This document shows, piece by piece, positions 1-11,153 of a stretch of DNA of 64,000 nucleotides. The stretch's first letter is position 1. Every line of letters begins with the position of its first letter. The notes under the pieces are model-generated. The model was not told the origin of the DNA. It made no database searches and saw nothing but the letters and a program-made list of their open reading frames with translations. Made by a program: the position numbers and the translations under genes. This DNA comes from Rallus limicola (Eukaryota > Chordata > Aves > Gruiformes > Rallidae), in assembly GCA_022605955.1 (NCBI GenBank), contig JAKCOZ010000007.1, positions 31,350,991 to 31,414,990 of the forward strand. The letters are read 5' to 3'.

Positions 1-107
1 GCTGTTTTGAAATCACTTGTCTTTATGGCTGAAGCATTAATGTTTTACTATCGGCTTCAATGGGAATTGCTATGCCAGAGAAGCAGATGAGGCAGCCCAC
101 CACCCTG

Positions 108-131
108 CCTTCCCCCCCCCTTTATTTTTTT
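108..131. repeat. C-run / T-run homopolymer
   Basis: A run of C followed directly by a T-rich run. This is low-complexity sequence with no evident function. Confidence 0.7.
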
Positions 132-939
132 CATTTTACAGTACACACAAATATTAACATATCATCCCGATAAAGCTTTGCTCACTGGCACAGTGCCAAG
201 CCCTCTGCATTGCCTCCTGCTCAACAGTCTCATCTCCTGAAGTTTGAGGGATGCAGTCCAAATCTCTTAGCAACATTAAATCTCATTCAATTAACTTTGT
301 TGGGGGACAAAGTTATTTTGCTACCACCATTTGCCAGTCTCCTGCAGATAATGCCATCCCGCAGTTAGGCCGTTCAGCCTCTAGAGATGGCAAGGAGACA
401 CAACATGCTCCATTGCAGGAGCTCTGGTTAGACCAAGGCTGCAAAAATAACCTGATGAGGCAAAAGCCCCACCACTTCTTCCATAGTGGCAACAGGCTGG
501 CGCCACTGCCTGGGTTTTAATGCCTTCTATTGGTGCTGCTTGTGGTCTGCACCTAGCAGAGACACCTGATCCAAAGCATCATCACTCTCTTGTTGGATTC
601 ATAGCATGTCCCACTGGTGCAGCAACCACGAAACAAATGTACCGACACAGCACGATCCTGAATCTGGGCGGCCATGTGACCTGCCCACACTAAGTATATA
701 AATATGTGTCTCTCTCTGTCGCTGTCCTGTAAAGACAAGGTCAGTATTGCCTCCAAGAGGATTTCTTTTGGGACTGGAACAAAGCAGGGAAGAGTATGAG
801 TGTGTCTCTTAGATTGTCAATGAAGGAAACTGCTACTGAACTCAACTAGAAGATGCTGAGTGCTGCACCCTCTGGGAAGCAGTGGGTTAACACTGTGGGT
901 CTCTCCTGTGTGTGATTTTACACAGTATTTATGCCTAGT

Positions 940-1200
940 TGCAACATGTGAATCTTTAATTACACATATAAGACATTAAAGGGAAATTAGTTCTGTCCAA
1001 ATTCATTTTCTTTCCAGAACTAGTCAAAAACAACCAAAGAAGCAGTAATTTGTTTTTATCACACAGCAGGTGGCATTATATCCTTCATTAAATTATACAG
1101 ATATGATTAATATTAATCTGCATTTGTATCACTATCCATCAAATTCTGCATCCATCACACCATCCTTAGCATAGCACTTATTTTTAAATGTATTTCATTA
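940..1200. promoter_or_regulatory. AT-rich candidate conserved regulatory block
   Basis: The block is dense in homeodomain-type TAAT/ATTA cores, including a clustered ATTAATATTAAT segment near 1,107. It also holds a CAGGTG-type E-box near 1,068. It has no repeat signature and no coding potential. Calling it an enhancer is inference from motif density alone; a cross-species alignment would decide. Confidence 0.2.
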
Positions 1201-2534
1201 AAGTGTTATGACATAAGTAAAAGAGATTAATAGGACCTGGACACAGAGCGACCCTTCTACCATCTCCCTCCAAGACAGCAGATCCCAGCTGTTCACTGAA
1301 AGATCTGCATTGATATTACAGCATTAAGGAATTCATTATTAAATTCTACATTTATTTTTCAATCTATTACTGGCTTCCAAAAACTGTTGCAAATAAACTC
1401 AAAGGGTTAATGGAAGGGACATCCCCTAACATCCTATTTTTTATTACTGAAGAGACTACTTCTAAAACCAGGTGGCTCTCTACAGTTGATAGCCAGCAAA
1501 ATGCATGTTCATGACTTTATAAAGGTATATGCCTTTATCAGTTACCCTCTCAGTCTGCCCCCTCCATGCCTTTTCCAACCTTCCTTCTGTATTGCCTCTC
1601 CCCCCGCCCCTGTTCCATGTCTTGCAGCTTCTAGCTCTCATCTCCTGCCACTCTGGGCCAGGATGAAACATAGATGTCGACAGCATGATGGTAAATTCAA
1701 TTTGTGTCTTGTAATGTCAGTGCACCCAGAGGTTGAAGCAACAGGCACGTGTTTTTTATAAATCAAATTTTACACACAGTATCATTTTTTTCCAGACACT
1801 CTCAGAGTGCAAGGAAATCGGTATTTTGTGGGCAGCACTAGAGTTGAGCTTAACCATCTCTGTGGAAAAATGTCACCATAAATTTGTCTACCCAACCAGG
1901 GTGACATTTAAGGTGGCTACTGTGACTGAGAGGGCTGCCTTTCTGGGTGTTTCAAGATTGGGGGGAAAAAAAGAAACTCCCTTTAGTTATAGTAAATACA
2001 CATAGTCTAACCTGTAATTTAGCATGTTCTCCAGCAGCTAGCTTTGCAAATCCAGCTTTCCAAAAATTCCGGGAGTTATTACTAGCCCGGCCTTGCAGTA
2101 AAACAAAATCCCAGAGCTACCCCCACATGAAGGGAAAATCTGTGCAGAGAGACCTAAGGGCAGATCTCTTACTAAGAAGATGATACAAACTCATGGCTGA
2201 GCCCTGGCAGGATAAAGACCGATTTGCTTGCACTGTGAAACTGCTTTTGTATTTCTGATAGTGGTACAGCTACAATTTTCTGTGAAAGCAGGAAAATTCC
2301 TGCTGCCCCCACTGAGATCCAGGCCAGGCTTGTAAATGCTCACCACAACACATGGTGAGCCAAATGAGTGGTGGGAATGAGTGATGGGGCACATGGCTAA
2401 GACAACAGGTTTAGGCTCAGGGGGTGTGCCACTGGTTCCCTGCTTGGAGTTAGCGAAAGCCCTGAGATCCCCAATGCTGGTATCGATTTTGTGAATGATT
2501 GGCTGCAGCCAAAGCCACTGGAGAATTTCACCTC

Positions 2535-2620
2535 CAGTTTCGCTGAGCTCCAGTTTCCCACCAATAAATAGGGATAACCATAGAGGCTGATAATGTGAGA
2601 GTGCTGTAAAGCTTATGAAG
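2535..2620 (+). mobile_element. MIR-like ancient SINE fragment
   Basis: The segment follows the order of the MIR 3' half: a gagctccagtttccca block like the MIR 'gcctcagtttcccc' core, then an 'aatagggataa' block, then 'gtgctgtaaag'. It is highly diverged and short, consistent with a very old amniote insertion. Assignment is by eye only. Confidence 0.35.
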
Positions 2621-3906
2621 TCAATCTTCTCAGCTCCTTGAGAACCTGGTACAGATGGACCTATAGGAGCATTGCTATTTTTGAGCAGGCACAGCTCAAG
2701 ACCAGTAAACTGATTACATTCACCTTCAGAAAAGAGACGATTTTAATCTTCTCACATTAAACCTGCCCAGTGTAAACATGCTTCTATCCTCCCGCTGTTA
2801 AAGTATGTTGCCATAAGTGTTTAGTGTAACATTTGACCTGTTTCTCTTGAATCTTCCTAGATTACGGTCAAGTCATTTGCACTTCAATAGTTTGGGGGCT
2901 GTGCAGCATTTTCCGGGGTTGGAAAGTAGCTCAGCTGTAAAAACTTGCTAGAGGCTGTAAATGGCATAAAGAGGCCGAGCCACAGAGTACTTTTAAAGCC
3001 AGTTTTGGAGGGATAAGATAATAACACTTTTATACTTCATTCCTTTACCCCCACATTTTGGTTGTGAGCCTAAAAAATTATGGAGGTCTCCAAGGTTGTC
3101 TCTCAAAAATGTCTTAAAGACAAAGCTGCAGCAACCATCTGCTGGTTTTCTTACTTGACAGGTAAAGCAGAGTGTCATCAGTGAAAAATGAAATGGCCCA
3201 ATAAGTACACCAGGGCTATGTTGATTGCATATGTTCAACAAGAGACAGGGGAGGAATAGAAGTGTGAGAACCATAAGCCTTACACACCAGCTGCACTATA
3301 ATGGACAGAGGAACCTGCAGCAGCTAAGGCCTGTGTGCTCCTCTACCGCCATACAGACCTTGGCACAGCAGACCTGCTATGGTTCCCTAGACCTTACCAT
3401 CCTACAGAACTTGCCACAAAGTCTTAATGCTTCAAAGTCTAGCACAGTAAAGTCCAATGCTGCTTCTCTGCACAGCATGTGGCTTGAGGAACTCAGTGTT
3501 TTCCCAGATTCTCTCCTCCCCTTCCCAAAACACCTCTCAGCTTTGTTAATACAGACACCTTAATAGGGATATATCTTTTAAGTCCTCATATACAGTACCA
3601 TGTCTATTCAGAAACAAATAAAATAGCCAAACTAGGCTGCCTGTTAACTTTCCAGATCCTCAGAGAGGTGGCAGATTGTACCACCGTCCCTCTAGAATTG
3701 CCAGATATCCCCACCAATACTGTTTGCACCACCCATAAAAAGATGCTCTAATCTAGGGGACAGATAAAGACACGTTCTGAAATACACAGTAAAGTACAGA
3801 TAAATATACAAGCTGTCTCGGTGAATTAGTTGCATGTGCAAATAGATTCCTGGAAGAGCAGGCTTAATTTGATGGTTAAAATCTGATCCAAAATCCACAG
3901 GAATCA

Positions 3907-3908
<2 letters not shown>

Positions 3909-3943
<35 letters not shown>

Positions 3944-3951
3944 ACACACAA
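3909..3951. repeat. (CA)n microsatellite
   Basis: About 20 CA dinucleotides with one TA interruption near 3,939. On the minus strand it is read as a run of V/C codons in two spurious open frames. It is a likely polymorphic marker. Confidence 0.95.
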
Positions 3952-4549
3952 AATAATCCCCTAGTTTGAACCAGGGGCTCTGAACCAAGTCTTTGGTTAA
4001 TTGGAAATGGGTAACACTGGATCTGACACCCGCTGGGCAGCCTTTGGTCACTAATCCACTCCAGTTGTCCACAAAGGCTTTCTACAGTTGTCACCCTTCA
4101 GGCCAGGCTCAGCAGGGAGTTGGGAGATGAATCCCTCCAAAAGCCAAAGCACTCATCCCCCAGCCCTATTGTCTTCTGGACAGGGTTGAGGCAAAACTGA
4201 GGTGGGGGAAATGGGGAGAGCAGGTGAAGTATGCATTGCTGCAGGCCGTGCCACACCTGCCTACAACAGGATAAAGAGTTCTGTCTTCAGCACTTCCAAT
4301 CTAGGGACAGGCAGGAGGGGGGAAGGAAAAAAGTCTTTAAAATTCCAAGGATTTCTATTGAAGCTGTACAATAAGCTGGTGGAAAAGATTTCTTAAAGAA
4401 AAATACTTTCTCTAAGGAGAGAAAGATATGACTTCTCAAGTGTACGCCCCCCAGCCCTAGCACTGAAGTCCTGTAAAAATCTCTGGGGAAGGTTTTAGCC
4501 CATCTGCTCCAGGACAAATCCCATCAGTTATAGCAGAGATCCCACTTTT

Positions 4550-4720
4550 GTTAATACAGAAGCTGCTTTTTATTCCTCCTGCCAAAGCAGCCTGGTCTGC
4601 CCAGTCCTGCAGTGAGGTCATAACTCAGGGTTGATCACATCACAGTACGTTGCCATGGCAATGCTTGAACTGTCACAAAGGATGTGCGCTATGATTTCAC
4701 AGCAGATGGGCTGTGAGGGA
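4550..4720. promoter_or_regulatory. Candidate regulatory block with RFX-type X-box
   Basis: GTTGCCATGGCAAT at 4,649-4,662 matches the palindromic RFX X-box consensus GTTGCCATGGCAAC at 13 of 14 positions. It is flanked by a TGATCACATCACAG segment and other non-repetitive sequence. RFX factors bind such sites in ciliary, immune and neural gene enhancers. It lies roughly 6 kb upstream of the CpG island. The motif match is seen directly; function is inferred. Confidence 0.35.
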
Positions 4721-7037
4721 GGAAGCCCTCATTTAAATTTTAAAAATTGCTTTAGTAATTAGCAAGAGCAATAGAAAAAGACATTAAAAAGAAAAGAAAA
4801 ATCCCCAAACCACCTCTCTCAGCAAAGGTTACAGGATTCACGTGGGATCTGCAGGCCGTCCGCAGCGTAGGATCACTGAGCTGCTGCTCTGAGTTCACCC
4901 AGCCCTTGGGGTCGCTGATGGGTCCAAAAAAGTCTGGAGCCTGCCAGGCTGCAGGAGGCCCAGAGCAGCGGTGGGAAGCTAAGCCCCCCTGTGCATCAGT
5001 GCATTTCAAAGCATGCCAGCGCTTGGCCAGCCGCCCTTCACAAGGGCCTGGCAGAGGGCAGGGGGAGAGTGCCACAGGCTTTATTAAAACACAAGCTGTC
5101 CGATGGAAGGGGAGGTGCAATGTTCTGGCTTCAAAACTGATTAGTGAGGAGATGGCTTAGGTACTTCTGTGGCTGTGTTTAATACAGCATGTGTTTGGGT
5201 GTGTTTGTGTTATCCCTCCAAGATGAGAGTGCAGCCCCTCGGCCCCCTACTCCTCAGAGTACAGACGCATGCAGTACCCTACGCTGGCCTTGCCCTGCAT
5301 CTTCAGCATTTCTGTTCCAGAGCAACAACCCAGCCCCACCTATTGCCCCTGCACTTGGGAACTGAGATCAACAGCAAAGAACAGAGGCAATGCTGGCAAC
5401 GTCAAGCTTTACGGATAGCCGCAGCACAGGCCTGCTCCCCCATCGGGATCCTCCATCCAGAGCAGAGGTGACCTTGAGGAAGTGAAGCCTCAGGTCCCAG
5501 TCCCCATGGCCACCACAGCTCATTTCAGAGACGCTGACATCTCCCGGCTTGCCACAGCAGCTCTCTTCCACATCGCAGCAGCTCAGCAACCTCGAGGCAG
5601 AATTAAATCTCTCTCCTCTCTGCCTGCAGCGGGAAATGCATACAGTGTTTCAGGGACCTTGGGCTGAGTCCTCATATTTAGTGGGGAGAGCAGACTTGAA
5701 TGCAGCATGTTCCTCGTTCGTTCAGTGACTAACTGTTGATCTCTCTAAGAATAAGCCAGATGGTTCCCGTGATAAGTGATCAGCTCTCCTGGAGTTTTTG
5801 AAACAGAAAAAGACAGATGCCTGCGTGCCTCTTGCCAGGACCCATCTTAAGCTCAGGCGTTGAGTGCAAATGCTTAGAGAGGTTGTGTTCAGGGGATTCT
5901 CTCCATCCAGGCTTAGCAACTAATCTTCCCCATCAGCCCTGTGTCCTGAAGAGGAAGCATCTTGCCTTCTGACAGCTTCCCCCAGCTTAAGGGCACTACA
6001 AATCATAAGGTCAACCCTTATAATTGGATCAGACCTTGATATTGCTTTGCTCTTCTGTGCATTTATATTAACATCTCATTTTGCAGGCAGCACATCTGAT
6101 CAGTGCTCACTACCTCAGCTTGGATTTGCACACTGCAGCGACTGGGAACACTTGATAGGATCGACAAAGAGTTTTAACAAAAGAGAAAGTTTGATCTGGG
6201 GAGTTGTTTTGCTGGGGTGAAAAAAACCCCAAACTACCCAGGTCAGGGAGTGAGTGGCAAACACATGAGGCTAAAGAGCTTTGTTTCTCGGCTGCTGGTC
6301 TGCATGCACATCATGTGCTGACCACCAGCCAAGCACCACTTCCTGTCCTCAGCACAGAGATCAAGATCTCCACAAGAGAGGAAAGCAAAAGTAACAGCGT
6401 TTGTCTCGTGGCTTCTTTATAAATTATTTTTATGTTAATTTATACTGCTGACTTCATGGAAAGCCTAACTCCACTACCAACCACACTGTCATTAAAAACA
6501 CCACGTGGGAGAAGGGAATCACTGTACCTGTGCAGGGTAAGAACAGGATGGAGGACGAGTTAGGAGCAAGGTATAAAATGAGGAATTGAACCTGAGCCTG
6601 GTTCCTCCCAAAACCATCTCTAAGGCGGCAGCAGCTTGACCCTCCAGCCTCCAGCTGGTTCACCTTGCCTGGGAGAAGGGAAGCATCCTGAAGCTCACTG
6701 CCGCACCGCGTAGGCAAAACTTCACTTGATCTTACAGTGTTAGGCCAGCATAAAAAAGAGCAACGTGTAGCCACGCACACAACAAAAAGACTCTCCGGTT
6801 CTTTTATTTACATGCCTCTGACTGTTAAAGGATGCACATTCCATTCAAGGATATTTACACAGTGTCTTCAGAGTGAAATTCGGAGCTGCACCTCCAAGAG
6901 AGGGAATTAGATCTGTAATGCTGACTCAGCCTGCAATTTCACAGGATTAAACAGTCAGAGAGAAGCCATTAAGCTGAAAAAGACTGAAATGTATGTGACA
7001 ATACATATGTCAGGCATTCATCTCCTCACCATAAAAC

Positions 7038-7068
<31 letters not shown>

Positions 7069-7071
7069 TAT
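7038..7071. repeat. (TA)n(CA)n microsatellite
   Basis: An uninterrupted TA run changes into a CA run, a common compound microsatellite in vertebrate genomes. Confidence 0.95.
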
Positions 7072-7483
7072 CAGTAGACAGTTCATTATCTCTGACCAAG
7101 GTATTATTTCACAGACAAGCATGCAACTTCATCTGAGAGCTTTATGGTGCAGATGTCACTTTAAATCTAGAGAAAGTGCACATAGGAAACGGAGAGGGCA
7201 CTAGATTTAAAGCAAGCAAGTGCTGTGCTCTCACTTTCCGTGGAAATCCTGCGTGTGTCTTCACCGTGCTTTGTAGTCAATCGGCTTCCATCGTGCCATT
7301 AATTGAGAAAAGAGGGTGGCCTTATGCAAAAGAAATTAAAAATCACTACTTTCCTTTTGCATCTTCTGTAAAAGCAATTTCCGTGTTGTTATGTCACTCT
7401 GCATCATTTTAACATTAGGTCTCGAGAAATGATTTGCTCGCTTAGAGTTAGCAAGGCTATTCCCATTGCATGCATCACTGATA

Positions 7484-7510
7484 CCCCCCCCCCTTTTTTT
7501 TGGGGGGGGG
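7484..7510. repeat. C10-T8-G9 self-complementary homopolymer block
   Basis: Ten C, eight T and nine G follow each other without interruption, so the C and G runs can fold into a 9-bp hairpin with a T loop. Each run could also join a G-quadruplex or i-motif with the G-rich continuation after 7,511. Run lengths are likely to vary, and the sequence could include assembly error. Confidence 0.85.
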
Positions 7511-8039
7511 AGGGGTGGATTTTCCAAGGAGTAATTACAAACTTTAATCATGGACACTGTCCCCACTCCCCTCTGTAAACTGTTGATCCGTTCAGTTAAC
7601 TCCAGTTACTTTTGACAGAGTCATTGCTAGCTGCCCAACCACTGGTTTCCCAGAAGACAGCACCTGGGTGGAGATGCCACACAGCTCGGTTGGTCCCACT
7701 CCTCAGGATTCAGACAGAGGACGGATTTGATGACCAAGTTGAAAAACATTCACGGAACAGATCTCCATGCGCTGTATTTTGCACTGTGATGGGGGAAAAC
7801 ATGAAGTCACACACAGGCAGGTAGCAGCGTTTCCACCAGAACCATCGAACACACAGTGCTCACAGCTGCCCTCGGTTTGTCCATTCAGGACACCGACTGC
7901 TGCAGTTTTTAAACCCTTCACATTAAACGCGGTGAATTACGCTTCATTTTTAATGACCTTTCAGTTCCAAATTTGTATGACATCATCCGGGGGTTTGGGG
8001 GCTGAGGGCCTTGATGGTGGGATCGCTTTGACCTCGGGT

Positions 8040-8300
8040 TAGGACTGGCTTTGTTACAACCGGGGCTCGAAGGCTGGAAGCCCGGCCCCTGCTCCCACTG
8101 ACGGCCCTTTATTGCACTTGAAAGGCAGCATCAGCCGCCCCATCACCCGATCAATCAAAGAGCCTTTCGCGGTTCGGAATAAAAAAAAAAAAAAAAAAAA
8201 AAAGTTAAAGAGGCCTTAAAGTAAGTGTTAATTAGGAGGAGAGCAAGCAGATGATTTTTTTTCACCCACTTTTCCTTTGATCTGCCCTTTCAAGCGTATT
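8040..8300. promoter_or_regulatory. Candidate proximal regulatory block with TCF/LEF-type sites
   Basis: A TCF/LEF core ATCAAAG lies at 8,154-8,160 and the same core in opposite orientation (CTTTGAT) at 8,275-8,281. A poly-A run separates them. The block carries several CpGs (near 8,085, 8,135, 8,148 and 8,168-8,176) although it lies outside the CpG island. It is about 2.1 kb upstream of the putative core promoter. A WNT-responsive element is possible but rests only on motif matches. Confidence 0.3.
8181..8203 (+). repeat. Poly-A run (23 A)
   Basis: An uninterrupted run of 23 A. I see no retrogene body or target-site duplication beside it, so I treat it as a homopolymer rather than a retrotransposon tail. 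Confidence 0.9.
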
Positions 8301-9159
8301 TTATAACCATAAGCTCAGTAGTCTTATTAAAATAATTTGAGTTTTGGGGACCTTTTTGTTTGGTTGGCTCTTTGGGTTCTTTTTTTTTTTTTCCCAAATG
8401 ATAGAAAAGGAGTTGGAAACAGTAGGGGAAAAAAAAGTGTATCCTGGGCAAAAATACTTTTGCTGTCTAAAATAGTTGTTTGTTGGTTTGTTTTTCTTTT
8501 TCCTGCAGGCATTCAAAATTGAGAAACATTCCCAGGGCTGAATAACTACTTAAGAGTTAAATCAAATATATTCAGTAGTTTTTATAAGAAAGAAGAATTT
8601 CCATTAAAACCAAAACAAAAAACAAACACCAAAAAACCGCCAACTTTTCAACACAACAGACCTCCAGGGAGGAAACCCAAAGTTCAATGAGCATCAGCAA
8701 GCTCTCACGGCCATCCTCCGTGCCCCCAGCCAAGTGCGGAGAGGATGCTCAATGGTTGTCCCTTCCTAACAGCTTCCATCTAGAAACAAAAGGAAAAGTT
8801 AGCAGGAATGTAGGGGCTGGTGGCGGAGAGGAAGGAATCCATCCTGTTATCAAATCCTCGCAGAGACTGTACTCCATCAGGCAGTCAATAACACGCCTAC
8901 TCAGATAAGGGTATCCCTGCAAAGAAATCTCTTGACACTGCTTTGACATATTTACGTTCTTTAGCGATTGTTCAGTCGCAGTAACGTAGAGCTCCTCTTC
9001 TGACACTCTAATAAAGCCGGTCCCCAGCCTAACACGGGGAAGAGAAACAAAACGTTGCCCAAGGAAGTTACCCCGCGGAGTTAGGGAGCGCAGCCGGGCG
9101 CCGGCTCTGCGCGCCTCGGGCAGGGCGGGAGCCGGAGCGAGTGGAGACTCAGAGCCTTT

Positions 9160-9330
9160 GGTGCTTTAAGTAGATAATTAAAATATTCATTTAACGCGAT
9201 CTAATCGAAGATACCGCATCGAGATAGCATACCCCTGAAGTTAGGGTGAGATTATGCGACTCGTAAGTGCTATTAGCCCGGGCTTGTTGGAAGATCTGCT
9301 GTCTAGCAGCAAGATACAATCGGTAAATTA
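9160..9330. promoter_or_regulatory. AT-rich block inside the island, candidate conserved element
   Basis: Between two CpG-rich lobes lies an AT-rich segment with homeodomain-type sites (AGATAATTAA near 9,172, TTCATTTAACG near 9,187) that nonetheless keeps several isolated CpGs. This mixture is typical of slowly evolving promoter-proximal elements. No reading frame across it looks coding. Confidence 0.35.
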
Positions 9331-10352
9331 TTTCTTTTAATTAATTCATTGAAGTAAACAGAAAATAGCCTGGGTCCTATCTGTCTACATCTCTTTGGAA
9401 GAAAGGCAAAGAGGCACAAGAGTTCAACCAGAGTTTTAAATGGGGAAAAGGATTCCCGCGATGCCGCCGAGGAGCAGGGATTGCAGCATCCCTTGGAAAT
9501 ACACACCACCTTCTGCACGGCAATAAACAGCCGTCGCCTGAAGCCCACCCAAACTCGGGTGGTTTTGGAAAAGCCCCGTCACGAGCCGAGGATGAAGAAA
9601 TGCCTCCCAGCTCTCCAGGTAACCTGCCCCGCTACGAAGGGGCAGCCCCAGGGAAGCGGCACAGCCTCGTCCGGCCCCACATCATCTCAGCGCCGTCCTT
9701 AGAGCGGGGGACCAGCCCCCGTCGTCCCTGTGGAATAGGGTCCATCCCTGCGACGCTAAAACGGGAGTCCCGTTCCCACGTCCTATAACAAACATATAGA
9801 CTCTGCCTCTCCCACGCGGGAAGGTCCAGCCAACGCGATCCCGGACCGAGGGTCCGAGCCCCGAGCCCCTACACTGAGAGCCCATACCCCGCTTCGCCCC
9901 CGACCCCACTGCGCCGACACGGCTCGCACCGCCCGGGGCCGGGAGAAAAGGGGGAGGAGGGGGGGAGCGTCCTCGCTGCGAGCCCCGGCTCCGCCCGGAG
10001 GAGCGGGGGGGGGCGGGGGGGTCCGTGTGGTTCCGCCCGTGGAGTGGGACGGAGGGCGCGGCGGGGACCAGCGGAGCGCCCGGCGATGCCACCGGCCGGG
10101 CTGGGCACAGGCCTGCGGTGTCACCGCCACCCGTGCTGAGGAGCGCCCTGCGGAGCCCACGCGCGCACTGCTCGGGGCGTGGGGGTGGGGAGGGGGGTTG
10201 TGGCGGGGAGGGGGGTGCGTGAAAAAATTTCGTGGGGCTGAGCAAGAGGAGGAGCGGCTGGAGCCGGGCGGGGGGATGGGGGTGGCACGGCCCCACTCGC
10301 AACTTTCCGCCGCGCCGAGGGACCCCGGCGGCCGCGCCGGCGGTGGTATCGT

Positions 10353-10376
10353 ATGCAAATACGCACGCTGACGTCA
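10353..10376 (+). promoter_or_regulatory. Octamer plus full CRE
   Basis: ATGCAAAT, the POU octamer, lies at 10,353-10,360 and the palindromic cAMP response element TGACGTCA at 10,369-10,376. A CATGTG E-box and a TGTGGT RUNX-type core follow at 10,382-10,390. Full CREs act mainly when close to a start site, so transcription probably begins shortly downstream, near 10,400-10,420. The motifs are seen directly; CREB/ATF and POU control is inferred. Confidence 0.6.
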
Positions 10377-10399
10377 GAGATCATGTGGTTTTTGGCGTA

Positions 10400-10711
10400 G
10401 ATCCCCACCGATCGAGGGCTCTTTTTTTTTTCCCCCTTTTTTTTTTCTTTTTCTTTTTTTTTCCCTTTATTTTTTCCCCTCTCCCCTCTTTTTTTTCCGC
10501 GGCGGAGCCGGCGCGGCGTGTGCGTGCGTGCGCGCGTGGCGGTGCGGTGCGCTGCGCGCGTGTTTCCCCGCGGGCCGGCGCGGCGGGGGCGGGGGGCGCG
10601 GGGTCCCGCGGCCGCGGGGCTGCCGCGGCGGCGCGCGGAGCGGCGCGGAGCGGCGCGCGGAGCCCCGTGCCGCTCCGCCCGGGACAGTCGGTGCCGCCGC
10701 CCTGGGCGCAG
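10400..10711 (+). other. Putative non-coding first exon ending in a splice donor
   Basis: The segment runs from a pyrimidine-rich region just after the CRE into a very GC-rich stretch and ends in GGCGCAG|GTAGGAAAC, a good match to the vertebrate donor consensus with GT at 10,712-10,713. Within it are a roughly 10-12-base tandem motif of the CGGCGCGGAG type near 10,629-10,662 and many CpGs. Open frames cross it on both strands, but they reflect GC-rich composition and carry no domain, so the exon is probably 5' UTR. The start is uncertain by tens of bases. The downstream acceptor is not in the window or not recognisable. Confidence 0.45.
10419..10498 (+). repeat. 80-base polypyrimidine tract
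   Basis: Seventy-nine of 80 bases are C or T, with the single purine at 10,469. It sits between the CRE and the GC-rich exon segment, at or just after the presumed start site. Long homopyrimidine tracts can form triplex (H-DNA) structures and keep nucleosomes off promoters. As transcribed 5' UTR it would resemble a pyrimidine-rich leader. Confidence 0.85.
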
Positions 10712-10899
10712 GTAGGAAACTTCCCAGGCGGGGTCCCCCCCCCACTACCCCTTCCACGTCTCCCCCCCCCAACCTCCACCCCCGGCGGCGCTCCCCTCCC
10801 CGGCCGCCCCCCCTCCCTGCACACATGCACTCTGCGGCGCTGCCGCCCCGGCCGCTCGCACCCAACTTTTCCTCTCGCAAAAAACTGTCCGGACCCCGG

Positions 10900-10990
10900 G
10901 ACTCCGTCGGGGGCCGGGGGTGGGGGGAGGGAAGGAGGGGGGGAGGCCGGGGAGACGGCCGGAGGGGGGGAGCCGGGAGGGTTTTTCGGG
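10900..10990 (+). repeat. G-run cluster with G-quadruplex potential
   Basis: Many runs of three to eight G lie close together on the + strand, about 190-280 bases after the first-exon donor. G-clusters on the non-template strand at the start of intron 1 are common in vertebrate CpG-island genes and are associated with R-loops. The structure is inferred from the runs. Confidence 0.6.
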
Positions 10991-11153
10991 TGCGTTTTTA
11001 ATTTTTATTCAGCTATATTTTTAATTTTTCGCCATGCAGTCTCCTTGCCCCGTCCTCCTCCCCGCTCTCCGCCGCCTCCCGATCGCAAGTTTGGGTGAAG
11101 GGGGGAAGGCAGGAGGAGGAGGAGGAGGAGGAAAGGGGGGGGAGGAAAAAAAC

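Larger units (their letters stand above)
1..9040. other. Upstream non-coding flank, no supportable gene
   Basis: This stretch is AT-moderate with many stop codons in all frames. The open frames are short (under about 130 codons), overlap each other on both strands and show no recognisable domain. It contains a CA microsatellite near 3,909, a TA/CA microsatellite near 7,038, a C-T-G homopolymer block near 7,484, a poly-A run near 8,181, one MIR-like fragment near 2,535 and several AT-rich blocks that could be regulatory. I read it as intergenic DNA 5' of the CpG-island promoter at 9-11.6 kb. An unrecognised distal gene end or lncRNA cannot be excluded. Confidence 0.6.

Noticed and set aside
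3692..4094. Minus-strand frames with a VCVCVCVC run
   Set aside because: The run is the translated CA microsatellite; the flanks show no domain.
8160..8203. Poly-A run as a retrogene tail
   Set aside because: No upstream gene body or target-site duplication was seen.
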